From Elysia chlorotica (Eukaryota; Mollusca; Gastropoda; Plakobranchidae), in the NCBI GenBank assembly GCA_003991915.1, contig RQTK01000109.1, positions 500,407 through 564,406 of the forward strand: a stretch of DNA of 64,000 nucleotides, given 5' to 3'. Below the pieces are notes generated by a model. That model did no database searches. It was not told where the DNA came from and worked only from the letters and a program-made list of their open reading frames with translations. Position 1 is the first letter of the stretch; every line of letters begins with the position of its first letter. The translations under genes and the position numbers were made by a program. Positions 36,206 through 51,145 of this stretch are shown here, piece after piece.

Positions 36206-36950
36206 CTTCTTCACCTTCTTTGTTTCCAAAACACTCTAAATGGAAATAAATATTTCCAGTACAGAACAGAAGAGAATATTTTACTTCTTACCTCTTTCCC
36301 CCGCTATAACTGTCTAACAAGAAACAACGATTTCCTGTACAGGACGGAGGAGCAAATTAATTTTAGACTCCTGACATGTTTGTTCCCAAGTTGTAAAAAG
36401 AAACAAAGATTTCCAGAAGATGACAGGTGGGGAAAATTTCCAACTTCTTACCTTCTTATTTTTTTAACTGTTTGATACGAGACAAAGATTTTTGGACATG
36501 CCTGAATATCTACCTTCTTTTTTTCAAAGTAATTGTTCATCAAAAGACAAAGATTGAAATTACAGACGAGCATATTAACAACTTGTCACCCATTTTTTTT
36601 TCACAAATAGTGTTAAAGAAGAGACATGGACCCAGAGAACAGAAGCGCATATTTTCGACTTCTCACCTCCTGGCGCCCAAGATTTCTAACAAGAGACAAC
36701 GATTTATTGTCCAGAACAGATGAGCAATATTTTAGACTTCTTTTTTTTACCTTCTTTTCCCCAAAATTGTATTACAAGAAACATAACAGTTGACTATTTT
36801 TAGCTCCCCCCCCCCCCCTCACCCACCCATTGTTCAATAAGAGACAAAGATTCCAAAAAAGACTAGTCTCGACTTTTTACTTTCTTTGTTCCGAAATAGA
36901 CCATTAAAAGAAGTAAATTCCGAACAGAGAGAGGATATTTGTGGACTTCT
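36206..36950 (-). repeat. degenerate tandem array containing copies of the exon 1 donor site
   Basis: About ten units of roughly 65-84 bases. On the plus strand each includes a version of GACTTCTCACCTTCTT followed by a C- and T-rich stretch and AACAAGAGACAAAGATT. On the minus strand this is the sequence AAGAAGGTGAGAAGTC, identical in form to the real donor of the exon ending at 36954. Recognisable units have their GT near 36219, 36291, 36451, 36516, 36589, 36666, 36750, 36823 and 36880, with a degraded one near 36375. The unit near 36666 also matches about 18 bases of the exon itself. An array of C bases (36807-36819) interrupts it. Confidence 0.75.
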
Positions 36951-36953
36951 CAC

Positions 36954-37111
36954 CTTCTTGGTGCCCAGGTTGTCTATGGCACACCTGAGTCTGGCCGTCT
37001 CGCCCTCCCGCACGCGAACCGTCTCGGGGGTGTCCCTGAACGTGGGCGGGAGCAGTTCCTCGGGGTGGGGGGCCATGGGGTCCCACGGGTCGTTACAGCT
37101 GACCAGCAGCC
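36954..37111 (-). CDS. Ig1, N-terminal exon (first exon found)
   Basis: The acceptor is CCCCCCTGCAG followed by GGCTGCTGG, and two bases complete a codon begun in an exon not found here. The donor is AAGAAG followed by GTGAGAAG, in phase 0. It encodes LLVSCNDPWDPMAPHPEEL, then LPPTFRDTPETVRVREGETA with the start of the Ig fold, then RLRCAIDNLGTKK with the first Ig1 cysteine. LLVSC may be the end of a signal peptide. The internal Met after DP is probably not the start, because the upstream frame is open and a good acceptor precedes it. Strongly GC-rich compared with its surroundings, as expected for a coding exon. Confidence 0.88.
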
Positions 37112-37661
37112 CTGCAGGGGGGACAACACGTTCAGGTGTTACAGGAAATGAGATTTAATAATAACGCTGGAGTTTATTTTTAGAGCGCCATATCCAATAA
37201 ACTCAGCTCATGGCGCTTTTACACATTCAAATCTCAATGAAAAAAAAAGAAATATTATTACAAAACGAAAGGTGTTCATTCATACAAGAACATGATTGCA
37301 TACATTATTAATGTAGGCAATCGATTTCACTGAAAGTAATTCACTAAATGTTGGAATTATTATAATAATGAGCCAGTATCCAAAAAGGAAGTATCTCATA
37401 GTTTCATTTTGTGATTTGTATCCATTCTCGCGCTGTATGAATTCTTTTCTTTTCTAGACAAGAATATTTAAGTGGTACCGATTAGCTTTACTGAATCGAC
37501 TGCGGAGGAAAAAAGTTATAGCTTGATCATAATTATTGATGAGTAAACTAAAACCTGTAGCAGAGTTCATGACTTCCAAATAAGTTACACAACTCTTGCT
37601 GAGAGCGCGGCCCCGTGATGTGTCCTCCTGGACTGGAACAGTTACTGTATAGTCGCGTTAG

Positions 37662-37671
37662 GATAGATAGG

Positions 37672-37735
<64 letters not shown>
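37662..37735. repeat. (GATA)n microsatellite
   Basis: A GATA tetranucleotide run with one early interruption (GGTA). Confidence 0.96.
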
Positions 37736-39484
37736 CAATGAGGGAGAATGGAGAGAGAAAGGAAATAGATATACAGACAGACTTCCAATGAGAGATAACT
37801 AGAGAAAGAGAAAGAGAGAGGGTTCGATAGAATGCAGAATAGAGTGAGAGAGATAATTAATATGGACTAGAACAGGTCGAGTACTACTGGTAATTCCAGC
37901 TTGCATTTAAAGTTAATACACAGTTTCCGTGTTAAAAACATAATGAAACCAAAGCATGAAAAATAAAGAATGATAATAAACAACTTTACTAAATACTTTT
38001 ATGTAGAATTACGCTGTGAACCTTTGTATTTGCACTAATATCGTGTAAGACTTAAGCTAGTTCGCCAAACGTAGAGTTATCTAAATAAAATCTTGAATTG
38101 CAAGACAGTTGAAGAAGCTGCACCTAACTAATAATGGCTGGCTATTGTATTTTGTATCATGTCATAGATGTTCCATGCAGGTAACGCAGAATCAAGATTC
38201 TAAACGAAGTTAAATACGAATCTTAGCAGTTTCTCTTAAATAGATTAGGAGATATTTTTAATGTTTATCCAATTAAAAAACAATTTGAATGATGAACATA
38301 GTAAATGTAACGGTCAAAAAGATGGATGGGACCACATTGAGCACATTTTGTGGACAACCTTATTTCTTTCTGATAAAACGCAGCGACTGTAATGTTTCTC
38401 TTAGGCAGGCAATTCGTGTTTTGTTTTGTGGCTGTGGGAAGTAATTGCTCTTTACGAAGAAATAAAAGTTCGCCAGGAGTAATGTGTAGGCACCTGTTTT
38501 AATGCTTTCATTTGTCTTTGCTTTTAAATGCATTTCGTAAGTAATAACAAATTCTTGCTCAGCCATTATTATTTTACTACACCATCTTGTACTCTTACCT
38601 GACTACCTGGACTTTGCTAAGGCCTCTTTACATAATGGGGTATAGAAAATAAGGAACATGAAACAACGTTTCCTTTTGTTACCTTTAAATTTAACATTCT
38701 AAACTAAGGTGGTAACAGCAACATTTAATACACGTTTTTGCATGGTCGTCCTTTTATTTCGCTTGATTGGTAAATATAGGATAAGTTCTTTAAACAGCTT
38801 GGTGGAACGTTTATATCTTTGATGATGATCTTCTTTAACGTCTTCGGGGAGATCTGGCTACACGTGGAGCAGACCTAGTGGTGTGGCCCTACCACAGTAA
38901 GCATGTTGCGGCCTGGTGTAAGTCACACACTCCCTCTCAAACTCACATGAACATGTCCCCCACATCTCGGGAGCAGCTCAGCCCCGTCCGTTATTTACAC
39001 GGGTCGTCTTCTGTTTGCTCAGCTATTCGACATTTTCGCGGAGAATACCCGTCAGGGCAAGCACATTTCTTGTCCAAACATGTTTTGGCATGGCCCATCC
39101 CGGGGCTACCATGCATCTAAGCGATGCAGTCTGACCTGGTGGTATGGTATGGTATGGGACTCCATGGAAATGATCCTCTTAACGGTGTTGCCTTTAAGTT
39201 TCTGACTACAAACCACAAGCACCAGCCCAGCGATGGAGGGAGTCTGCGTGTTGTTTGTTGCCTTTGTGTTAACACGATCGGAAGCGATCTAAAAGTCATA
39301 AAACCACAATAGACATGAAACGGCTATTTCCAGAACGATTATGTCTAAATTGGAACTTAGCTGAAAGTGATCGGGGGAGAATGAGAGATGAAGAGAGAAA
39401 GAGACAAATAGATAAGGAGAAAGAAATAGAAGAAAGATATAGTGAGAAATAGCGAGAGGGAACGATTAAAAAAGATAGATACAT

Positions 39485-39486
<2 letters not shown>

Positions 39487-39543
<57 letters not shown>
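39487..39543. repeat. (GA)n microsatellite
   Basis: A pure GA run. Confidence 0.97.
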
Positions 39544-39545
<2 letters not shown>

Positions 39546-42307
39546 CAAATACGTTTAATTAACTGCTCACAATTTATACTCAAATCACTTCAATCAACCT
39601 TTTTCTCTATCTAAGCTGTGTCTATATCTCAAGGGTGAATTTTGTTATTTTTACAGTAACACACTTGGAATGGAGGCCTGTGGCTCATCATTTTTGACAA
39701 AGGAACTTCTAAAAATCAAGATCAGAAAAAAATTTACTTTCTTTTTAAGCGCCATACTCCGTTGCAAAGCAAAGTTCTGTACAGGTGGAAAAAAGTTGGA
39801 AATAAGATCCAGTTTCCAAGATAACATGAATCTACTTTTAAGTGTCTCACACTTTCGACTTGTTGACTTTGTTGTTAGAAGAATTTTTACAAGCCCAGGG
39901 TTTACTCGGTGGGGCGGCTAAATCGATTATCCCTTAGATGCAACTTAGCAAAATAAACAAGATGCATACAAGTAGCAGTATTATAATCATAATGATGCGA
40001 TAAAAAACATGTAAAAAAAGTTCAATTTTTAGATATGTCGGAGCCAATTTTTTATTTAATCACCACTAGGCCGCACATTTTTCGCAACTCGCGTCAAATC
40101 TCATAAATAATTACATTATGCATTTAAAAAATTACAAACAGACAGCACACTGATTCAATTAAGATATTTCATCGTAGTGAAAATCTTCAATTGTATCAAA
40201 GCTCAAGTTAAGTAGGCTGAACTAATCAATTATTCGCAGGGAAGGATATCGAACAATCGCTTCTGCTTAAATAAATAACAGCAGCTTTGTAAAGCTTCCT
40301 TTGATGTTTTTCATAGTTTTCTGTAATAAAACTGTTCATGCATCTTTAATTATGAGCATGATTTATGTGTCTAACAAACGGTACCAATGTGATCTCTTGC
40401 TCTCGCTAAGGGCTGTTGTTGTTAGAGAAATGAATCATTTCTCATGAAAGATAAATCAAATTCACCTGGGTTTTTTTTCAAAAGTTAAAATACTTCACTT
40501 GTGACCCGCAATTTGCTCATAACACCACCATTGTTATAAGGCTGAATTTTAGGTACGTTTTTTTTCTCTCGATTAAAGCATTAATTCTGCACTTTTTGGT
40601 ACTTTCACAGTTTATCATAAGTAGGCGAAAGAAGGCTGAATACCATTTTGATTAGTATTCGTTCTAAGAATAAAATCTATTCCTTACTAATAATGCACAA
40701 ATTATAATGGCAATAATAATGATATTTCAGTTAGCATAAAAAAGATTTGACTGAAGGAAGCTGTAAAACAATGCAATTTTTAAACTTGTTATGAAAAATA
40801 ACCCGTGGCTAGTCTACCTTTACTTTCAATATTATGTAACTTCAATTTGAGAGTGCACCTAGCAATAATCGCCATGCTTAGAAAAACCATATAGACACTC
40901 AGTATAATCTCAACAAATAAGTAATTGAATAGATGGAGCCGATATAATCAACATCGCCATCACACTACCATACAACGCAATAAGACCAAAGGTATTGGTA
41001 TGCCAGCCAGCCAAAAGTAAAACAAGTTTAGAAACTTTTAAGGTGCAAGGCGAACTTGTGCAGATTTCTTTATTGCATCGACGTGCACCTTCTGTCTCGG
41101 AATGACTAATTTATATCTTGCCTCTCTAAAGCAGTAAACGTGCCGATTTTAGTTTCTCCGTATCAGCTGAAGATAAACAACCATAAGCCAAAATCGAAAT
41201 AGTTAGAAAGAAAAACATTGACATTAGGATGTAGATGCTAATTCACCATTACATTTTTGATTTTCAAAAGGTATCCAATTGCAAAGTAAATACTGAGGAA
41301 AAAGAAGATATTCCTTGCGCCAAAAATGTTTTTTTCCAATACGTTAACAATTTTTTAAACGCCCGTGGCGACAATCTTAAACCTCAATCGTAAATTTGAC
41401 CTTCTTTTGAGAGATACGCTGTATATTTTAAACTTGGATGCAAACATGATTGACAAGAAAGCAACACAAAAACTAATACAACAATATTATTACAATCATA
41501 AAACAAATTCAAACCTCACACACACACAACAAACGGAAAAAAACAACAACCCGCTACCCCTCCCCCCCCCCTTTTTAAACCCCCCCGCCAATAAATATCA
41601 ACAACAAAAGAGAAACAAACAAAAACAACGACTTTTTGATGAGTTTTGGAATCTTGGCGTATCTTACGGTACAGGTAGTCCTGGGCATGTGGTTTACGTC
41701 GGGGTATAACAGCAGTAACTTCTCTCCAGGGGTTTCTCTATCACAAAGAACTCTCCCAGATCGCTCACATTCTCTGGTTGTCATCAGACTCAACTACGTT
41801 CCGGTTCGCGCAGTCTGATCCAACACGCTTTATAAGGCCGTAGGGAATAACTTTAGCTCTATGAGCTTTTGTAAATAGAAACATTTTTGTTCCATCTGAT
41901 AACCAGAACTGATCAAACACATTGCTTAACTATCGAGATGATTTCTCAAGCGACATCCAATCCAATAGTTACCGAAATAATAATTGTAGAGTGTTCCATC
42001 CTCAAGGGCGTTAGATCATTATTATCCCTAGGCCACGGATCTGTAATCCTCTCGAGTAATGTAGAAATGCTGCTGAAATGGACTTTTGCGATCACCAGTA
42101 CAGTGTGCTTCTTATCCACAAGCCAGTGGATGTTGGATATGTGACAAGCCGCCTAATTGTTGGTATAATAAGACTAAATAGCGTAGGTGGGTGAGTGATA
42201 AATAGACAGAAAGAGGGACAAAATGAGAGCGATAGAGAGGGAAAGAAAAAAGAGAGTGAGAGAGAGGGAAAGGGAAAGATATAAAGATATATGGATAGAT
42301 AGACAGA

Positions 42308-42311
42308 GAGA

Positions 42312-42373
<62 letters not shown>
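42308..42373. repeat. (GA)n microsatellite
   Basis: A nearly pure GA run; a second GA-rich block lies at 42743-42830. Confidence 0.97.
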
Positions 42374-42376
<3 letters not shown>

Positions 42377-44079
42377 GCAATGCCCTTGTATTTATTTTTA
42401 AAAAAGATGAAAAACACCAAAAGGAGCAAGGCATTGGTTGTTTCAAAAATAGAGACAGAAAAAAAGCAACAACATAGTTGTAAGAGAGAAGAGATGCAAA
42501 AAAAAAAAAAGGCCGTAAGTAGGACTATACAATTACAAGAAAAGTAGATTTTCGGAAAACCCCAGTTGGCGCAAGTTAAGATAAGTGTGAGTGTAATGGG
42601 TTGAGGCCATGACACCATGAGCGATTAAATAACAGATTAGTGCCGTATGGGCCAAGGTGTTCAACTTAAAAGAGCAGGTGAAAGATCAAGACACTCAGCA
42701 TCTGTACAACATAAATCGTTTAGACATGTACGGGCAGAGAATGAGAGAGAGAGAGAGAGAGAGAGAGGGAGACAGAGACAAAGACAGAGAGAGACAGATA
42801 CAGAGAGAGAGGGAGAGAAAGAAGAGAGAAAGAAGAGAGAATCAGAAAGAGACTTGTGTATACAGAGTTGAGTTGGTTTTTTACCAAGGTAAGTTACGAC
42901 TCTTTGCGGTAAAACAATGCTATTTCAATTCACAAATCCCAATACCGGCATCATCCCCGGAATTTGGAAAAAGTTTAAGCCCTTAACACAAATCATTTTT
43001 TAATTCTGCATTGATCAATACTTTTTCCAAACGATAACATCCTATTAAAGACATTTGTCGTTAATTTCACACAAACTTGAGAATTTCTTTTTTTAATAAC
43101 CGGGATTTATTACTTGCTCATCTACCGACAAGAGACCTCGACTCTGTACAGTTTAGTTCAGAATAGAAAAAGATAACTAGAAAACAGTTATAACTTTTAC
43201 TTTGCGTATAGATAATAGTTGTAGATGTCTAAACGGTTTCAACCATGACCGAACCAAACTTTTTAAAAAAATACTAAATGTTCGAGCAGTTCAGATACGG
43301 TGGAAAAAAAAATCAAACTTGGTCCATTTTGAAAACGTTTTTTTCTGCCTCTGTACAAAGAAAGCAACAAACGGACCTATCATTTATCTTAAAATGCCAT
43401 CAACATGATTTCTCCCTAAAAGGAGTAAAACTGCACTGGAGACAATGCACTAGTAATTATTCTAACAGGAGCATCTCTCTGATTTCACTGTTGTACCACG
43501 TGAGGTTGAGTGCTGTTAGTGAAGTACAGGTTAGTGAATTAGTTGGCATGCGGTTATATATTATAATACATGCAGTACGGATACAACAGTGAAATGAGTT
43601 ATAGATGCGCGCAGTTATTTGCGATAAGCAATAATATCTTTTCAAACGGTATGTATAATTGAATAATAAATGAACAATAATGTTGCAAATTTAAAAGTCA
43701 AGCTTATAGGATGGTGGCAAGTCCTCTCCAACGCAAAAGTTCAATATTAACTGCGCTAATTTAAAATTTTCAAAGAAGGTTCACCTTTGTTTAGAGCAAA
43801 CTGTAAAACTCTACGTTGAGGCTTAAGCTTAATCGGAAAAGAAATCTACGGTATATTACATATTTATGTTTGAACGGAAATTGACACCCAGGATCAAAAT
43901 GCTAGACAAAATGGAACCAAAATATACCAATAAACCCTTGACGCTCTGGGAGAAATTTGTATTGAGTCATATCCTGAAATACAACTTAAACCATGGTGGG
44001 CAGATAAAATTTCGTACCATCGATTCACCAAACAGAAATAATTAGAAAATTATGTTTCTACTTCAATGTACAGTTAGTT

Positions 44080-44250
44080 NNNNNNNNNNNNNNNNNNNNN
44101 NNNNNNNNNNNNNNNNNNNNNNNNNNNNNNNNNNNNNNNNNNNNNNNNNNNNNNNNNNNNNNTCTTCTTCTTCTTCTTCTTCTTCTTCTTCTTCTTCTTC
44201 TTCTTCTTCTTCTTCTTCTTCTTCTTCTTCTTCTTCTTCTTCTTCTTCTT

Positions 44251-44280
<30 letters not shown>
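44080..44280. repeat. assembly gap followed by (CTT)n
   Basis: 83 undetermined bases (44080-44162) run into a pure CTT array (44163-44280). On the minus strand this is (AAG)n directly after the 3' end of a retroelement fragment. Confidence 0.97.
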
Positions 44281-44281
<1 letters not shown>

Positions 44282-44755
44282 TTTTTTGTGTTCATTTTCA
44301 ATATGCCCAAATCTTTTTAAAATTTCAGTTTGGGCTTCTCGATGTAAGAGGCAGTTTGTTTGCCATAATTTTTGCTCCAGTGTTGTATCTAAAGGCCATA
44401 TTGTTTGCCTGAGCTGAGAAATAGAGTGGCATGCCACGAGGACATGTTCTTGATTTTGATGGGATCTCTGCATTCCCAGAAATGAGTGCTGCTGATCTTT
44501 AATTTGTACATTATGTGCATTTAGTTGGAATTTTCTTGTTCTAAGTCGAAAAATTGTGGTTTTCTGACATCGTGGGAGATACTGCATGCTGTGTTTTAAA
44601 TACATTAGGTTTGTTCTTGTTTTCCAGCTATTGTTTATGTTGTTCTTAATAAGTGTTTTAGTTTCTTGTAATGAATATTTTTTCTTTAGGGATTTTATGA
44701 ATCGCGTTAAAAAGGAACGGAGTTCGGCGGAAGGACGGCTGTCAAGGTGGGCAAA
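44281..44755 (-). mobile_element. non-LTR retrotransposon, 3' end of ORF2, with (AAG)n tail
   Basis: On the minus strand a frame reads ETKTLIKNNINNSWKTR, then CQKTTIFRLRTRKFQLNAH, then HQNQEHVLVACHSISQLRQ and TIWPLDTTLEQKLW. The order FRLRTGH..L, then a Cys/His-rich .EH.L..C segment, then LR...WP....L..KLW is the C-terminal signature of a common class of invertebrate LINE reverse-transcriptase ORFs. The usual GH after FRLRT is changed to RK, and the zinc-knuckle-like cysteines are mostly lost, so it is a decayed copy. The open frame runs on into the AAG array. Confidence 0.78.
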
Positions 44756-46465
44756 TGAAGCAAGTTAAGACTGACATAATTTGCTCTCCTTCTATTTCTA
44801 CCAATTGTCTCACTCCCTTGTCTCTCTCCCCCTTTGCAGAACCCCATCAATCTCTTTCTCACTCTCTTATAAACTGTTTTTCCGTTTTTAGTACCGTGCC
44901 TTTAATATTGCCCTTTCCATTTTTTTTCGCAATCCAAAAATTAGCTTTAAGACACACACGCAAACAAAAAACAACAACAACAACAACAACAACAACATAA
45001 GTACCTTTTAATCCAGCTATTTGCTTTTATTTTAAGTTAAATTAGTGACTTATTTTATAGTAATACGAAATGGTGTCCCCATTCCCCTCCACATTTTCCA
45101 TTATTTTTCACATGACTTACACGCACGTAGCATATGACATTAACTCTCGATCAATGTGTCACACTGCCTAGTTTTCAAATAACATTAAAAAATTGCATGA
45201 TTGTTATATTTATAAAGAACCAATACATCTAAATCGCAAACTAGGGAATCGTTTCAAATTAGGAAAACGTAATAATACTAGTATGTACAAACTAGAATGT
45301 TACATGGCCAATTATTGCAAACAATTATACTTGACCACAAATACGAAAGCCGAAAAAAATATACTTTTGAGGCGGCACTCACACGTAGAGATCAAAAGCG
45401 CTGCGTAAGTACCATCAAACCATGACTATAGAGGCAGGGAAGTTATAGTAAAGCACACAACCTTCTCGTTGAGGTCACTTTGCTTAGTGGACTCGGTTAC
45501 AGCACGGATATGACGCAGTTAAACATCGTTATGCGTCATAGGGAGCGCGAAATTTGCTGACAAACTGGTTGGCTGGTCGGCTCGGTTACCCACATTAACG
45601 CTCTCTCAATCTCTATGGTACCCCTTCTCCATGGTCCAACAGATTCATGGCCCTATCGCGCTTAGCGTCCAGCATCTCTATACCTCTCAGTATCATACAC
45701 TGGTGCCCACACAATGATTAGACTCTCTCTGTGGTACCCCCAAAACGTTCTTTATATTTCCAAACGGTTCGTATGTTAATATAGTAGAAGTAGGATAGAA
45801 TTGTTAGGTTAGAAACCTTTATTTGTACATGTATTGTACAACGTAACAGAGTTGTGAAGACTGTAATTAAGAGTAGTAAACCAATATCGTAAACCAAACT
45901 GACTTTTTAACAGTCTAAATATACATTCATTATCTTTACTACCACTTAGCTAGAGACCCCAAGTAATCAAACTTAGAAAACCATCGTGTTTCTTAAATAT
46001 TTAGTAAATTGTGTACATACTCTACAAATCGCTAGCGGTGCACCTATGCAAGCCAAGTTATTATTGTAAACAATTTTTTTTTTTTACAAGTAGCAGCTAA
46101 TAGTACTAAAAAGCAAAAATAAAGTCTGGTTTAAAACAGATATAGCGGTATTATTATGGAAGTTATCTTGGTAGAGAATGATAGAGAGAGAAAGAGAGAG
46201 GGAGAGCGAGAGAGGTTTCCAGGTTTAACATCTCTAAGGTTCCCCCTGAGGGATCCCATACGGCTATCCCGTATTCTAGTCCATTTCAGGCCGCCGATGT
46301 ACTCTGCTGGTTGCTGGTTATAATGTAATCAGCCGACACAAAGGTATCCTGATTCTTTTTCTAATGTGGCAGTACATAAAAATGTTAGACTTTAGTCTTT
46401 GAGCCCTACTACTGATGTTGTTGCTACTAATACCATAACTGCCACTACTATACCACTAAAGCTAC
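44756..46465. other. non-coding stretch with (AAC)n and an inverted repeat
   Basis: (AAC)n lies at about 44969-44998. A perfect 9-bp inverted repeat (TATGACGCA at 45509-45517, TGCGTCATA at 45532-45540) stands in a GC-richer patch. No gene is supported. Confidence 0.55.
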
Positions 46466-46467
46466 TG

Positions 46468-46685
<218 letters not shown>

Positions 46686-46829
46686 GCTGCTGCTGTTGCT
46701 GCTACTGGTTATCCTCAGGTGCATCCCCCTTACATTCATTAACAAGGCAAACGCACAAGTACCTCGACCCCCCTATTTTTTTTCTTTTCCACACAACTTT
46801 TTGGAATGTCAGTAGACTAAAATGTGGTA

Positions 46830-50920
<4,091 letters not shown>

Positions 50921-50924
50921 GGAT

Positions 50925-51145
50925 GAGATGGCTTAAGAGGTAAAGCGTTGACGCTCATAATGGGAAGCCCCGCTTTCAGCCCACGATCGGACATTTATTA
51001 ATTTGTCGGACATTGTCTCCTACTGGTTGGGTTGGTGTCGCTGCAATGTGAGCCGGAGAGCCGACTTCGTGTGGTAGCTCGTACAATTATTAAAGTATAC
51101 TTTTGGGAACCGTCCGCGATAAAGCTTTGTTGATATTAGGAAACC
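50925..51145 (+). mobile_element. tRNA-derived SINE, third copy of the family
   Basis: The head GATGGCTTAAGAGGTAAAGCG matches an A-box. The body TTGTCGGACATTGTCTCCTA, then GGTTGGTGTCGCTGCAATGTGA, then CGTGTGGTAGCTC, then TTTTGGGAACCGTCCGCGATA parallels the SINE at 14.86 kb block by block, ending GATATTAGG. It lacks the minisatellite expansion. Confidence 0.7.

Larger units (their letters stand above)
25412..37111 (-). other. gene span: two-Ig-domain neuronal cell-surface protein (Dpr/DIP/lachesin/ZIG-8-like), 5' incomplete
   Basis: Six exons with GT-AG borders and compatible phases assemble into about 292 residues: a short N-terminal segment, Ig1, a hinge, Ig2, a charged spacer and a hydrophobic tail. 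Each Ig domain has its Cys-Trp-Cys triad; Ig1 ends with DEGRYVCQVS and Ig2 with SDAGTYICR. The NLGTKKVTW segment and the CQVSTTY strand are typical of the Dpr/DIP/IgLON family of synaptic recognition receptors, which bind one another at neuronal surfaces. Two domains rather than three, plus a probable GPI tail, favour a Dpr- or ZIG-8-like member over lachesin or IgLON. The signal peptide exon is missing, and exact orthology cannot be set from one window. Two 36-nt and one 24-nt in-frame microexon candidates suggest alternative isoforms. Confidence 0.85.
37112..44079. other. no supported exon; upstream region or first intron of the Ig gene
   Basis: The missing signal-peptide exon should lie on the minus strand above 37.1 kb, but I could not identify it. 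Simple repeats: (GATA)n at 37662-37735, (GA)n at 39487-39543, (GA)n at 42308-42373 and GA-rich at 42743-42830. A GC-richer segment at about 38820-39290 contains three TATGG repeats and no coding signature. Open frames here are low-complexity or unrelated to known families. Confidence 0.5.

Noticed and set aside
36886..37158. Plus-strand frames opposite the Ig1 exon
   Set aside because: Shadows of the Ig1 exon, which has the family motifs on the minus strand.
42112..42618. 168-codon minus-strand frame beginning with a leader-like sequence, considered as the missing signal-peptide exon
   Set aside because: No suitable donor at the right phase after the leader, and most of the frame is translated (GA)n.
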